Source of the DNA: Branchipolynoe longqiensis
Taxonomy: Eukaryota > Annelida > Polychaeta > Phyllodocida > Polynoidae
Direction of reading: 5' to 3'
DNA: 64,000 nucleotides
NCBI GenBank assembly: GCA_030323885.1
Contig: CM059189.1
Coordinates: forward strand, 44,080,634-44,144,633
The position numbers and the translations under genes were made by a program. How positions within the stretch are numbered: position 1 is the stretch's first letter; the number at the start of each line of letters is the position of its first letter. This document shows positions 21,773-31,324 of this stretch, one piece after another. A model generated the notes under the pieces. The model saw only the letters and a list, made by a program, of their open reading frames with translations. It did no database searches and was not told the origin of the DNA.

Positions 21773-21884
21773 TATATGTATATACATCTATATATACCTC
21801 TACATACACGCAAATAGATAGATATATATTTATCTATCTATATGTAATCTACATGTCTATATATCTATATATATATAATCTACA
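21773..21884. repeat. TATC/TA low-complexity tract
   Basis: TATATCTA and AGATAGATA runs between a TA element and a T1. Confidence 0.8.
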
Positions 21885-22231
21885 TGCCGGGCGCGGTGGC
21901 CGAATCGGTAGAGCACGGGCCTCGCGTGTGGAAGATCTGGAGTTTGCTGGTTCGGTTCCCAGTCGAGTCAAACCAATGACTTAAAAATTGATACTTGTCG
22001 CTTCCTAGCCTGGTGCTCAGCATTATTAGGGTAAGGCAAGGGATGGTTAGGTCAGTGTCAGGATAATGTGACTGAGTGGGATATTGGGTCATGGTGCTGG
22101 CAACCTGATTTCCCAGTGGGGCAGCATTATAAAATGGCCATGAGTGCATACTGCCACAATTCGGTACCCGTCCTGATATGACCTTAGATGTTGCTAGGAC
22201 GTAAAACAACAAGAAACAAACAAACATGTCT
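21885..22231 (+). mobile_element. T1 SINE, full length, well-kept head
   Basis: Head GGGCGCGGTGGCCGAATCGG with A box, B box GGTTCGGTTCCCAGTC, full body, hairpin module and AACAAGAAACAAACAAA tail. ACATG on both sides may be a short target duplication. Confidence 0.92.
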
Positions 22232-22290
22232 ATATATATCTATATATATATATATATATATATCCCCAAGACCCGACTCATTCACTAAAC

Positions 22291-22580
22291 ATTTGTTTGT
22301 TTGTTGTTTTACGTCCTAGCAACATCTAAGGTCATATCAGGATGGGTACTGACTTGTGACAGTGCGCACTCATGGTGACTTTATAGTGCTGTCCCACTGG
22401 CAAACCAGGCCGCCGGCACCATAACCTGGTATCCCACTCAGTCACATTATCCTGACACTGAGCACACTAGTCCTTGCCCTGTCCAAATAATGCCGAGCGC
22501 CTGGCTAGAAAGCGAAAAGTAGCAATTTTTAAGTCATTGAATTGACTGGACCAGGGTTCGAACCCACGACCTACCAGCAT
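22291..22580 (-). mobile_element. T1 SINE, A-box end missing
   Basis: Tail GTTTGTTTGTTGTTTTACGTC to GGGTTCGAACCCACGACC. Confidence 0.88.
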
Positions 22581-23394
22581 TCACTAAACAATGAGCATTC
22601 ACTAGTAGTACACCTAATCGTTTAAAATTTAATACGATTTAATTTTCGATGGAAAGGGGGGTTTTAATTATTTAATTGGGTGGGTGGGGATTCATTGACA
22701 TAAAAACAAGAATGGGGTTCTATATTAATTGAATTAGATATTATAGTTGCAATCGATGTGGTCAGGAAGTGTAAATCAACAAGTCATTAATCTAATTATT
22801 AAATCTGCCTTGGATTATTCACATGTGATTGGCTTCTTTCTGTCTTATTCCCTATATAAAAGCCTTCTAGTAATAGATTCTGGTTCAACTATGTGCACCG
22901 CAAAAATAAAATGTTAAAATAATAATAATAATAATAATAATAATAGTAATTGAAAATAATTAGAACATTGCTGGTGATATGGCAAGAAAGCAGTCAATAG
23001 ATTCCAAGTCAGTGCGAGCAATTAAATGTGTTTGAATGATTCATAAATTGAAAGTGAAACCACAATGTCAATAATATTAATGGTATTATTGCAATGCTGC
23101 AGAAATATCTAAGCAAAAATAAATAATAAAGGAATGATTAATTAAAGGCAGAATTTAGATGTGCTGGCATTCTATATAAATAGTTTTAATGTGTGTGGTC
23201 GCTTAGCTTTAGTGAAGATTGCAATTGAAGGCTTCAGATTTAGTAAAGTTTTTAATTGTATTATAAAATATATTCCTTGAGTTGAACATTAAACAAAATT
23301 TAAAAAGACAAAACTTCCACCATATGGGGAATGAAAGGGAACAGATTACTACATAAAAGACTCAATATGTAATACACATAGTGATTGGCAGGGG
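22581..23394. other. Longest repeat-free AT-rich island
   Basis: About 800 bp without a recognised transposon, apart from an AAT run at 22917-22943. Contains several TAATTA/ATTAAT-type cores, an inverted CCAAT box and a TATA box. No open frame of note. Candidate regulatory or conserved non-coding DNA, but only by default. Confidence 0.4.
22827..22862 (+). promoter_or_regulatory. Candidate CCAAT plus TATA core promoter
   Basis: GATTGGCT (inverted CCAAT) at 22827 and TATATAAAAG at 22853-22862 have a spacing found in core promoters. No coding exon is seen downstream, so confidence is low. Confidence 0.2.
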
Positions 23395-23605
23395 ATGGTG
23401 TGTGTGTGTGTGTCTGTGTGTGTGTCTGTGTGTGTGTCTGTGTGTGTCTGTGTGTGTATGTGTGTGTGTCTGTGTGTGTGTCTGTGTGTGTGTCTGTGTG
23501 TGTGTCTGTGTGTGTGTGGTGGTGTGTGTATGTGTGTGTGTGTGTGTGTGTGTCTGTGTGTGTGTCTGTGTGTGTGTCTGTGTGTGTGTATGTGTGTGTG
23601 TGAGT
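23395..23605 (+). repeat. TG microsatellite with regular TC interruptions
   Basis: TGTGTGTGTC units repeat every 10 bp across much of the array. Two such blocks flank a central GTGGTGG. Confidence 0.95.
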
Positions 23606-24027
23606 GGACGGGGGGGGGGGGTTATTTCATAGGCAGTGGATTCAAAATGGATACAACATGGGGGCTATCATAAGAAATTCATGCATAAGTATTATGTTAA
23701 TCCGATCAGTTGGCTAGTATGTCACTTACCTAATTCAAGCGATAAATCTAATTTAAAAAACGGGGTGAAAAAACACACAATGTGAGTATTGTACACAGCA
23801 GGAGGCCGACCGTATGAGCCCATCTTTATGAGGTCATGCATGGTTTATGAGTGCACACAGAGAGGAACCTGCATGCAGGATTGAATTGAACATAATTATT
23901 CTCTGAATGCAATTGCAAAGCATCGAGTGGATCATAATAAACAGATACAAACACGCAAGACTAGACTACATCCGTGGATACTACAGCCTGGTGGCGGTAG
24001 ACGGAACTAACCATTCAATATAACATT
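23606..24027. other. Unique stretch
   Basis: G11 run at about 23611, then mixed sequence. No gene recognised. Confidence 0.35.
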
Positions 24028-24246
24028 ATGTTATTAACATGCAGCAGAATATGGATTATTATGGTAAGACATGGGGAAGCCACGAGGGGCCAGCGGATCG
24101 GCATAGGTCTCAACGGGGCCACGATGTGTTGATTATATTGGGGAAAAAAGGCCACGAAGGGTGGGTGACCAGCTGTTGGGCCCCCGTGGCCTTCTATGTC
24201 TTACCATAATAATCATAATCTTGATTCTGCTGCATGTTAATAGCAG
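24028..24246. mobile_element. Foldback element with ATTAACATGCAGCAGAAT arms
   Basis: Left arm ATTAACATGCAGCAGAAT followed by GATTATTATGGTAAGACAT; right arm is the reverse complement with a short insertion. Inner part has a second pair, AAGGCCACG against CGTGGCCTT. The arms total about 40 bp of nearly perfect pairing. No coding capacity; a transposon origin is inferred. Confidence 0.7.
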
Positions 24247-24660
24247 AATGTTAAATCTATCTAAAAACATGCAGCGCTTTTCGGTAACTCCACAAGCAGA
24301 CGTATAAATCCACTGTTCCGCTGGGTAGTGGGTGGCGGTGTGAGCGGGAGTGTGGGTTGGTGTGGGAGTGGGGGTTGGTGGTGAGGAGGGCGGGTTGTTG
24401 GTGAGAAGGGAGGTTTGGTGGTGCGTGCGTGTCTGCGGGTGGTGTGGGGGAGGGGGGGACATCGGGAGGTTAGGGGGATGTGGGGGTGGTGAGGGTGGTG
24501 AGGGGGGGGGGGGGCTCTGAGCATACCCGATGTACAGGTTTCAGCGGGTGATGTGTTTCCATTTTCGTTGAAGGGTTGGTGGAGAGGTATGCCTATTGTG
24601 CATTGCATGCACGACACAAGGTCCTCAGAAGAACAGGACCATTTATTCCGTCATCATCAT
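24247..24660. other. G-rich simple repeats in unique DNA
   Basis: GGTGTGGGAGTGGG and GGTGGTGAGG repeats at about 24330-24515, then a CAT run at about 24644-24664. Proline/histidine-rich minus-strand frames are artefacts. Confidence 0.6.
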
Positions 24661-24737
24661 CATTATTATTATTATAATTATAAGTGGTAGTGACCCACTC
24701 TAAATAGCATAACGGTGCATGTTTTTATATACAATAT

Positions 24738-25020
24738 GTGGCTGTTAAAATAACACTAATAATAACCATAATAATAACAATAACCATAACAATGATGATA
24801 CTGATGTTGATAATAATGATGCTGATGATAATGATGCTGATGATAATGATGCTGCTGATAATGATGCTGTTGATAATGATGCTGTTGATAATGATGATAA
24901 ATAATAATATAATAATATATTAATAATATAAATAATAATATATACAGTAGTAGTAATATAAATAATAACAATAATAATATATACAATAGTAGTAGTAATA
25001 GAAATAATAAGAAGAAGAAG
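24738..25020 (+). repeat. AATGATGCTGATGAT 15-mer and AATA-rich tract
   Basis: About six 15-bp units (GATAATGATGCTGAT) inside a longer AAT/ATA low-complexity region, ending in AAGAAGAAG. Confidence 0.88.
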
Positions 25021-25194
25021 AAGAATGGACCAAAATAGAGGGAAAACAACAACAAACGGGATTTTTGTTAAAATGAGCGCAATAAGGCAATTGGAACTGT
25101 ACAATTACAACACTATCTACATCTAGTCTGGGAAAGTCAGAATGTGTGCGCATAATCGCACTGCGCGCTGTGTAACGGGGGAACCTCCGTAACC
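25021..25194. other. Unique spacer
   Basis: No feature recognised. Confidence 0.3.
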
Positions 25195-25945
25195 CGGGTG
25201 TCACCACTGTCACCAAGCCAACTGTCACCGATACAAGATGCACATCGTCAGGCACTGTCACCACTGTCACCGAGCCAACTGTCACTGACACAAGATGCAC
25301 ATCGTCAGGCACTGTCACAGCTATCACCAAGCCAACTGTCACCGACAGTAGGTGTACCAGGTCGAGCACTGTCACAACTGTCAGCAAGCCAACTGTCACC
25401 GACACTTGGTGTACCAGGTCGGGCACTGTCACAAATGTCAGCGAGCAGACTGTCACCGACACTAGGCGTACCAGGTCAGGCACTGTCACAACTGTCTGCA
25501 AGCCAACTGTTACCGACACTAGGTGTATCAGGCCAGGTACTGTCACAGCTATTACCAAACCAACTGTCACCAACACTAGGTGTACCAGGTCGAGCACTGT
25601 CACAAATGTCAGAGAGCCAACTGTCACCGACACTAGGTGTACCAGGCTGGGCACTGTCACAAATCTCAGAAAGCCAACTGTCACCAACACTAGGTGTACC
25701 AGGCCGGGCACTGTTTTCAACGGGGTAGTGTTTTGAACGTCCTACACCGGGTCAGTCACTGTCACAAATGTCAGCAAGCAGACAACAACATTGGATGTAT
25801 CAAGTCGGCGCACTGTCACAACTGTCAGCAAGCAGACACACCAAGATTGGGTGAATCGAGTCGGGCACTGTCACAACTGTCAGCAAGCAGACACCAACAA
25901 TAGGTGAATCGAGTAGGGGACTGTCACAACTGTCAGCACAGCAAG
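25195..25945 (+). repeat. 57-bp minisatellite (CACTGTCAC units)
   Basis: About 13 units of ACTGTCACCGACACTAGGTG, TACCAGGTCGGGCACTGTCA and CAAATGTCAGCAAGCC. First units differ (AAGATGCACATCGTCA). Because 57 is a multiple of three, a 176-residue plus frame and a 266-residue minus frame stay open. Later units have indels that break phase, arguing against coding. Confidence 0.93.
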
Positions 25946-25990
25946 CACTGTCAGCAAGTGTGACAGCATACAGCAAATGGAAGGGTCGGC

Positions 25991-26397
25991 TTATACCCCA
26001 GTCACACGAGGCCTGTGTTCACTTACGATCGATTCACAATGTCAAAACGTCCTCATTACACCCTCCTTACATGCTGGCGCCACTAGGACGCCAACCTCCC
26101 GGCGTCCATTTAAGAAATTTTGGACGCAATGAGGTTGCAGCTGATGCACTTGCCACCACCTTGCGACCAGTCCGGTCGGTGCCATTAAAAAATGGTTGGC
26201 AACCTGGCACTGCCAGATCACCAACCTCTTGGTTGGCGAGTTGGCAACGCCAACACATGCCATGCCGCGCTCACCGTGTGGGCAGCGCTGACCACGTTTT
26301 TGAATCAATGTATCGAGTGGGACGCTGGGAGGTTGGAGACCTTTTAGCAGTAAGAAGGTTGGCGGCGAACGCTGGCTCTCGTGTGACTGGGTTATTA
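25991..26397. mobile_element. TWA-family foldback (CAGTCACACGAG type), complete
   Basis: A 401-bp element at 25994-26394 between TTA and TTA. Termini TACCCCAGTCACACGAG and CTCGTGTGACTGGGTTA. TTA target duplications are typical of PIF/Harbinger elements. No transposase is encoded; frames inside are incidental. Confidence 0.85.
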
Positions 26398-26426
26398 CAT
26401 AGGCTATAAGGCGTACTGAAAAGGCA

Positions 26427-26588
26427 TCAAGTGGGTCGTTTGTTGGAGTTTTACATCCTGGCAACATCTATAGTCAGGACAGTTACTGACATCTTTTTAA
26501 AGTCATTGTTTTGACTAGACCGGGAATCGACCTTCCTACCTTCCGTACACGAGGCCCGCGCTCTACCTATTAGCCCACCGCGCCCGGT
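26427..26588 (-). mobile_element. T1 SINE with large internal deletion
   Basis: Tail module and tRNA head are joined directly (ACTGACATC to TTTTTAAAGTCATTG); about 170 bp of the body is gone. Head GCCCACCGCGCCCGG. Confidence 0.85.
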
Positions 26589-26755
26589 TGGCAAATCATG
26601 TCTAGTCACGGTTGGCAATGGTGATTATAGATAAGTAAAGTTGTGTTGGTCATGTTACTGCCCCTTTAAGTATCACATGTCCAAACAAGAAATATTTGTA
26701 CCAGAGAGATGGTTGGGGCGGTTAGGGGGGGGGGGGGGGGCGGGTGGTAATGGCA
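26589..26755. other. Unique spacer with G-rich run
   Basis: G13 at about 26727-26740. Confidence 0.4.
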
Positions 26756-26803
26756 GATATATTCCTCTACTCTCAACTGTCTTCTGGTTACAGAAATAGA
26801 GGG
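26756..26803 (+). pseudogene. LINE ORF C-terminus, first part
   Basis: In frame it reads DIFLYSQLSSGYRNRG and continues after the transposon at 27204. This is the C-terminal tail of a non-LTR retrotransposon reverse-transcriptase protein of a different type from the pair at 15.6-16.6 kb. Everything upstream is missing or too decayed to recognise. Confidence 0.7.
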
Positions 26804-27209
26804 CATACCTGCCAACTTTTGTTAAACGAAAATCCTAATAATAGAAATCCATCCGAGCGAAGCGAGGCGCGCAAGCGTTCTAGGGGGGTCTGGGGGCATA
26901 CCCCCCCCCCCGTAAAAATTTGAAAAATACATAAAAAATGGTGCATTCTGGTGCATTTTCAGAGACATTTTAGGCACATTATTAAAGAAATAGAGTGAGT
27001 AAAGTTAAAAGTACATGTATATAAAATGGAAACTATCAGGCGATTAAAGTCTTTACGGTGCGGGCGGGACGCGGGATGCAGGCCGAAATTTTTTTCGAAT
27101 TTGATTTTGAAAAATCGGAATAATATATTTATAATTCGTAGGGCGGGATGAGAATAATTTTTTTTTAATTATTCCGCCAAAATCGTAATAGTTGGCAGGT
27201 ATGAGAGGG
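26798..27209. mobile_element. Inverted-repeat element, CATACCTGCCAACT termini, inside LINE
   Basis: A 400-bp element at 26804-27203 with perfect 14-bp termini CATACCTGCCAACT and AGTTGGCAGGTATG, flanked by AGAGGG at 26798-26803 and 27204-27209. It carries GAGCGAAGCGAGG and a CCCCC-rich palindrome (CTGGGGGCATACCCCC). No transposase. Elements with these ends are widespread in aquatic animals, as I recall; superfamily not assigned. Confidence 0.85.
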
Positions 27210-27329
27210 CGCCCTCGTCTCCGGTTCAAGGATACCTTGAAGACAACCCTGAAGCTGAGAGACATTAAGTCCGAGTCATGGATATCACTCTCACAGCACA
27301 GAGCTACATGGAGAGTGGCAGTCAAGTAA
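27204..27329 (+). pseudogene. LINE ORF C-terminus, second part, to stop codon
   Basis: Continues RGRPRLRFKDTLK, LKLRDIKSESW, ISLSQHRATWRVAVK and a TAA stop at 27327-27329. Removing the 400-bp insertion and one AGAGGG copy restores one continuous frame, which supports the target duplication. GRPxLRFKDT followed by W-x5-R-x-W-R is a common LINE C-terminal pattern. Confidence 0.8.
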
Positions 27330-27532
27330 TGAAAGCAGTCTTTGTCGCATCGTGACCGACAGCATGATGATGATTCCACTGTGGGCTAGCACGGCCAGGT
27401 GTACTATCAAATAGGTAACGATGCGTGGGCTATTTGCTATGCTGCACAAGTACAGTGAAACCCCGTTATAAGTTGCCCAATTTAACGCGAATTCGGATAT
27501 ATTACGATGATTCATTGAACCCAGAATTCTTT
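27330..27532. other. Unique spacer with pogo-like terminus
   Basis: CAGTGAAACCCCGTTATAAG at about 27453 looks like a lone terminus of another pogo/Tigger-type element. Confidence 0.4.
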
Positions 27533-27814
27533 AATTCAGGTTCGAACCCTGGTCGAGTCAAACCAATAACTTAAAAATTGATACTTGTTGCTTCCTAGCC
27601 AGGCGCTCGGCATTATTAGGATAGGGCAAGGACTGATTGGCTAAGTGTCAGGATAATGTGACTGAGTGGGACATCAGGTCATGGTGCTAGTGGCCTGGTC
27701 TCCCACTGGGACATCACTATAAAGTCACCATGAGTGTGCACTGTCACAAGTCGGTACCCATCCTGATATGACCTTTGATGTTGCCAGGACGTAAAGCTCC
27801 AAAAACCCACTAAC
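27533..27814 (+). mobile_element. T1 SINE starting at the B box
   Basis: From CAGGTTCGAACCCTGGTCGA to AAAGCTCCAAAAACCCACTA. A-box half missing. Confidence 0.88.
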
Positions 27815-27872
27815 CAAATCCACTGACAAGAATAGCAAAAGGCAAAGTCAAATAAAGGTCGGACAGGGGTCT

Positions 27873-28160
27873 ATGTATGTATGTATGTATGTATGTATGT
27901 ATGTATGTATGTATGTATGTATGTATGTATGTATGTATGTATGTATGTATTTATGTATGCAGTAGTATGTATGTAATCATTGTGTATGTATGTGATGATC
28001 ATATGCATGCATGCATGCATCATGTATGTATGTATGTATGTATGTATGTATGTATGTATGTATGTATGTATGTATGTATGTATGTATGTATGTAGTATGT
28101 ATGTCTGTCTGTCTGTATGTATATATGTATATATGTGTGTGTGTATGTATGTATGTATCT
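27873..28160 (+). repeat. TATG microsatellite, two blocks
   Basis: Blocks at 27873-27958 and 28022-28095, separated by sequence with ATGCATGCATGCATGCAT; followed by CTGT and TATA tails. Confidence 0.95.
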
Positions 28161-28515
28161 ATATATATAGAGAGTGCTTTTTTTCAGTATTTAAAGATCC
28201 ACTAACACGCGAACAGTACGCAGCAAATTGGACATGTCATAATGTCCATTAAAAAGAATATTAAAAGAATTGCTCAGTCGTATTTCCCCAGCTCAGCCTC
28301 CGTTGTCGACAGGAATGACCGTTGTGGAATGGAGACGATGAGTCTACCTGGTGCCCTGCTGGGTCACTTATACAGACAGTGGGCGGGGTCAGTCCGACAC
28401 CACGTGACTGCAGGTCGTCACAACCCTAAAGGGTCAGAGGTCACCACTGAGCACTTTACCAACAACTCGGGGGCTTAACGCAATCAAATAGGAAAGTGCT
28501 ACGCTTTTGTCCCTA
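28161..28515. other. Unique stretch
   Basis: Mixed sequence with CACGTGAC and a DR1-like element. No frame looks coding. Confidence 0.4.
28431..28443 (+). promoter_or_regulatory. DR1-like nuclear receptor motif
   Basis: GGGTCAGAGGTCA is a direct repeat of RGGTCA half sites with one-base spacing, the form used by RXR/HNF4-type receptors. Chance occurrence is possible. Confidence 0.25.
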
Positions 28516-28632
28516 TAGTATAGTTGTTTGTTGTTGCTTTACGTCCTAACAACATCTAAGGTCATATCAGGACGGGTACCGACTTGTGACAGTGCGCACT
28601 AGTCGGTACCCGTCCTGATATGACCTTAGTAT
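28516..28632 (-). mobile_element. Snap-back T1 SINE fragment forming a 28-bp perfect hairpin
   Basis: T1 tail module (GTTTGTTGTTGCTTTACGTC) runs to GCGCACT, then reverses to its own complement. Arms 28557-28584 and 28601-28628 are perfect inverses with a 16-nt loop. The turn happens at the T1 palindrome AGTGCGCACT with a six-base loss. TAGTAT on both sides (28516-28521, 28627-28632) may be the target duplication. Confidence 0.88.
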
Positions 28633-28679
28633 TCACATGCTTTACTCGCAATGTATAGATGTGAACTTGCTCTTTGAAA

Positions 28680-28868
28680 AAAACTAAAGCTTGTTTTATT
28701 TAATGATGCCTCTAGAGCACATTAACTTTCGTATCATCGGCTATTGAACGTCAAACAAATGGTCATTCTGACATATTTCTTTGGAGGAAACCTGCTGCCG
28801 TCACATAGGCTACTTTTTCCGAGAAGCAGCACAGGCTCTTTTATATGCACTTTCCCGTGGCTGAAAAA
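28680..28868 (-). mobile_element. MS SINE, 3' half only
   Basis: GCTTGTTTTATTTAATGATG, CATCGGCTATT, GTCATTCTGACATATTTCTT, and CATATAAAAGA-complement landmarks. The tRNA head is missing. Confidence 0.85.
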
Positions 28869-29425
28869 TCGCCTGTCCCTGATTTTTGTTAAATATTTGA
28901 TTTGTTTAAAACTGTTAAATGGGGAGGGTGGGTGGAGTCAGAAATAGAAAAGGGGGGAGTGAAGATGGGAGAATGGAGGGGGACTTGAGGGGTGATAGGG
29001 AGGGAACTGGGAAGACGATGGAGAAGGGTGGAGAGTGTAGGGGGGGGGGGATACAAAATAAAAATACAAACCGCCCGCCCGACCCAGACTTTTATTTCAA
29101 GAGGACGATCAACAACTTAAAAATATTTGGCCTAAAATATAATATTAGCTAAGCTGGAAATGGGGGACGACGACTTGTTAGTAAACGAGCTGGTTGTCAG
29201 GTAGCTGGTTGCCGATGGTTACAAAGCCATCTAGTAGGGTCAGGAGTGCACCCCCCACGTCCAGCCCCCCCCCCCCCCCCCCCCCCACACACACACACCC
29301 ATTGCGTGCAGTGCACTAAGGCCGACTGCAGTGACACATCCAACCTGCACAGGTATACCTGCAGGAACGTGAGCATATTGTGCACAGGGCCTACCCGGGG
29401 CACCGGGGTCACCACGACACTGGGG
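28869..29425. other. Unique and purine-rich stretch
   Basis: GGGGAG-rich plus strand at about 28919-29051 and a C-rich run at about 29267-29286. No gene recognised. Confidence 0.45.
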
Positions 29426-29426
29426 G

Positions 29427-30270
29427 TTCATTGGTTGGTTGTTGGAGTTTTACATCCTGGCAACATCTAAGGTCATATCAGGACGGTCACCGACTTGTTG
29501 GTTAGTTGGTTGGTTGTTGGGAGGTTTACATCCTGGCAACATCTAAGGTCATATCAGGGCGGTTACCGACTTGTTGGTTGGTTGGTTGTTGGGAGGTTTA
29601 CATCCTGGCAACATCTAAGGTCATATCAGGGCGGTTACCGACTTGTTGGTTGGTTGTTGGAGTTTTACATCCTGGCAACAGCTAAGGTCATATCAGGACG
29701 GTCACCGACTTGTTGGTTAGTTGGTTGGTTGTTGGAGTTTTACATCCTGGCAACATCTAAGGTCATATCAGGATGGTTACCGACTTGTTGGTTGGTTGGT
29801 TGTTGGGAGGTTTACATCCTGGCAACATTTAAGGTCATATCAGGACAGTTACCGACTTGTTGGTTGGTTGTTGGAGTTTTACATCCTGGCAACAGCTAAG
29901 GTCATATCAGGACGGTTACCGACTTGTTGGTTGGTTGTTGGAGTTTTACATCCTTGCAACATCTAAGGTCATATCAGGGTGGCACTGACTTGTTGGTTGG
30001 TTGTTGGAGTTTTACATCCTGGCAACATCTAAAGTCATATCAGGACGGTTACCGACTTGTTGGTTGATTGGTTGTTGGAGTTTTACATCCTTGCAACATC
30101 TAAGGTCATATCAGGACGGTTACCGACTTCTTGGTTGGTTGGTTGTTGGAGTTTTACATCCTGGCAACATCTAAGGTCATATCAGGACGGTTACCGACTT
30201 GTTGGTTGGTTGGTTGTTGGGAGGTTTACATACTGGCAACATCTAAGGTCATATCAGGACGGGTACTGAC
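29427..30270 (-). repeat. Twelve-unit array of T1 tail modules
   Basis: Units of about 65-75 bp, each GGTTGGTTGTTGGAGTTTTAC, CATCCTGGCAACATCTAAGG, CATATCAGGACGGTTACCGA and CTTGTT. Two variants alternate, GGAGTTTT and GGGAGGTTT. The last unit runs on into a near full-length T1 (to 30520), which shows the source. Tryptophan-rich repeat frames are artefacts. Confidence 0.95.
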
Positions 30271-30522
30271 TTCTGACAATGCACACTCATGGGTGACTTT
30301 ATAGTGCTGGCCCACTGGGAGACTAGGCCACCAGCACCATGACCTGATATCCCACTCAAGTCACCTTATCCTGACATTACTGAGCCAACCAGTCGTTGCC
30401 CTATCCTAATAATGCCAAGCGCCTGGCTAGGAAATGACACTATCAATTTTTAAGTCATTGGTTTGACTCAACCAAAATGGGAGACGGACGCTCAATTCAT
30501 TCGGCTTTCCTCTCTGGTCGAC
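30226..30522 (-). mobile_element. T1 SINE at the end of the array
   Basis: Continues from the last array unit through GACTTTATAGTGCTGGCCCA to the head TTCGGCTTTCCTCTCTGG, with part of the B-box region deleted. Confidence 0.85.
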
Positions 30523-30748
30523 GCTGGTGGAGCAGTAACTAGTTACCGGCAGACGCCAAGTGCTACTTGGCTGAGTGACGTCACATAAGTAACGCCCTGT
30601 GTGGGTAACACTAATCCCAGCTGGGCTAGAGTAAGGAATTACTCGGGGTGTGGTTCACACATTATAGTATTATAAGTTATATTACCCCAATAGCACATTT
30701 TCTTGTACAGTAGTTAATTTCAATCGTGGGCAATTGGTCTTCCTCACT
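30523..30748. other. Unique stretch with CRE
   Basis: Has GTAACTAGTTAC and CCAAGTGCTACTTGG palindromes besides the CRE. Confidence 0.4.
30576..30583. promoter_or_regulatory. Full palindromic CRE (TGACGTCA)
   Basis: Consensus CREB/ATF octamer. Function not shown. Confidence 0.25.
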
Positions 30749-30749
30749 C

Positions 30750-30892
30750 TACTGCTCCTTCCCTTATCCTAGTAATGCTGAGCGCCAGGCTAGGTAGCGA
30801 CAAGTATCAATTGTTAAGTCCTTGGTTTGACTCGACCAGGGTTTGAATCGCACGACCTACCAAAACTCGATCAGCTGTCATGTCTGGCGTAA
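30750..30892 (-). mobile_element. T1 SINE head portion
   Basis: CCTTATCCTAGTAATGCTGA to GGTTTGAATCGCACGACC. Confidence 0.75.
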
Positions 30893-30914
30893 TGACCCTT
30901 TTTTTTCTTTTCTA

Positions 30915-31275
30915 AATAAAGAGCAAAGCGAGGATGAGGCGGAAGGCAAGTAGGGACAGGGAGGTGGAGAGAGGAAGAGGAAGAAGGAGGGAAATGGCAG
31001 AAGAGGGGAGAAAGGGGGCGGGTACGAGAAGAACGAGGAAGAGGGAGGTGGTAGTGAAAGAGTAGGAATGTGGGGGGGGGGGGGGGGGGAGAGGGACATC
31101 AAGTATGGAGAGTAAGGGGGGGGGGGGGGAGGGCGAGATTGTGTGGGGGGGAGGGAAGAGATAGTGATAAGCAGGTAGGCAATTGAGGGCTTAGAGAGAT
31201 GGTAGAGAGATGGGGCAGGGGAAGGAGAGAGATAGGGACAGAGACAGAGAGGGGAGAGAGAAGAGAATAGGATTT
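30915..31275 (+). repeat. Polypurine GA/GGGA tract
   Basis: Irregular GAGG, GGGAGA and GAGAGA runs with G18 (about 31072-31089) and G13 (about 31117-31129) runs. Purines on the plus strand. Confidence 0.9.
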
Positions 31276-31324
31276 CAGTTTTACACCGATATTATTTAAT
31301 AAGATTAACAATGTTCAAAGTGGT

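Noticed and set aside
21886..21990. Possible genuine tRNA gene (A and B boxes)
   Set aside because: The head continues into the T1 body and tail, cloverleaf pairing is degraded, and the same head recurs many times; it is a SINE promoter.
24920..25720. 266-residue minus-strand repeat protein
   Set aside because: Runs from a 57-bp minisatellite into an AAT/AAG low-complexity tract, so no plausible protein end.
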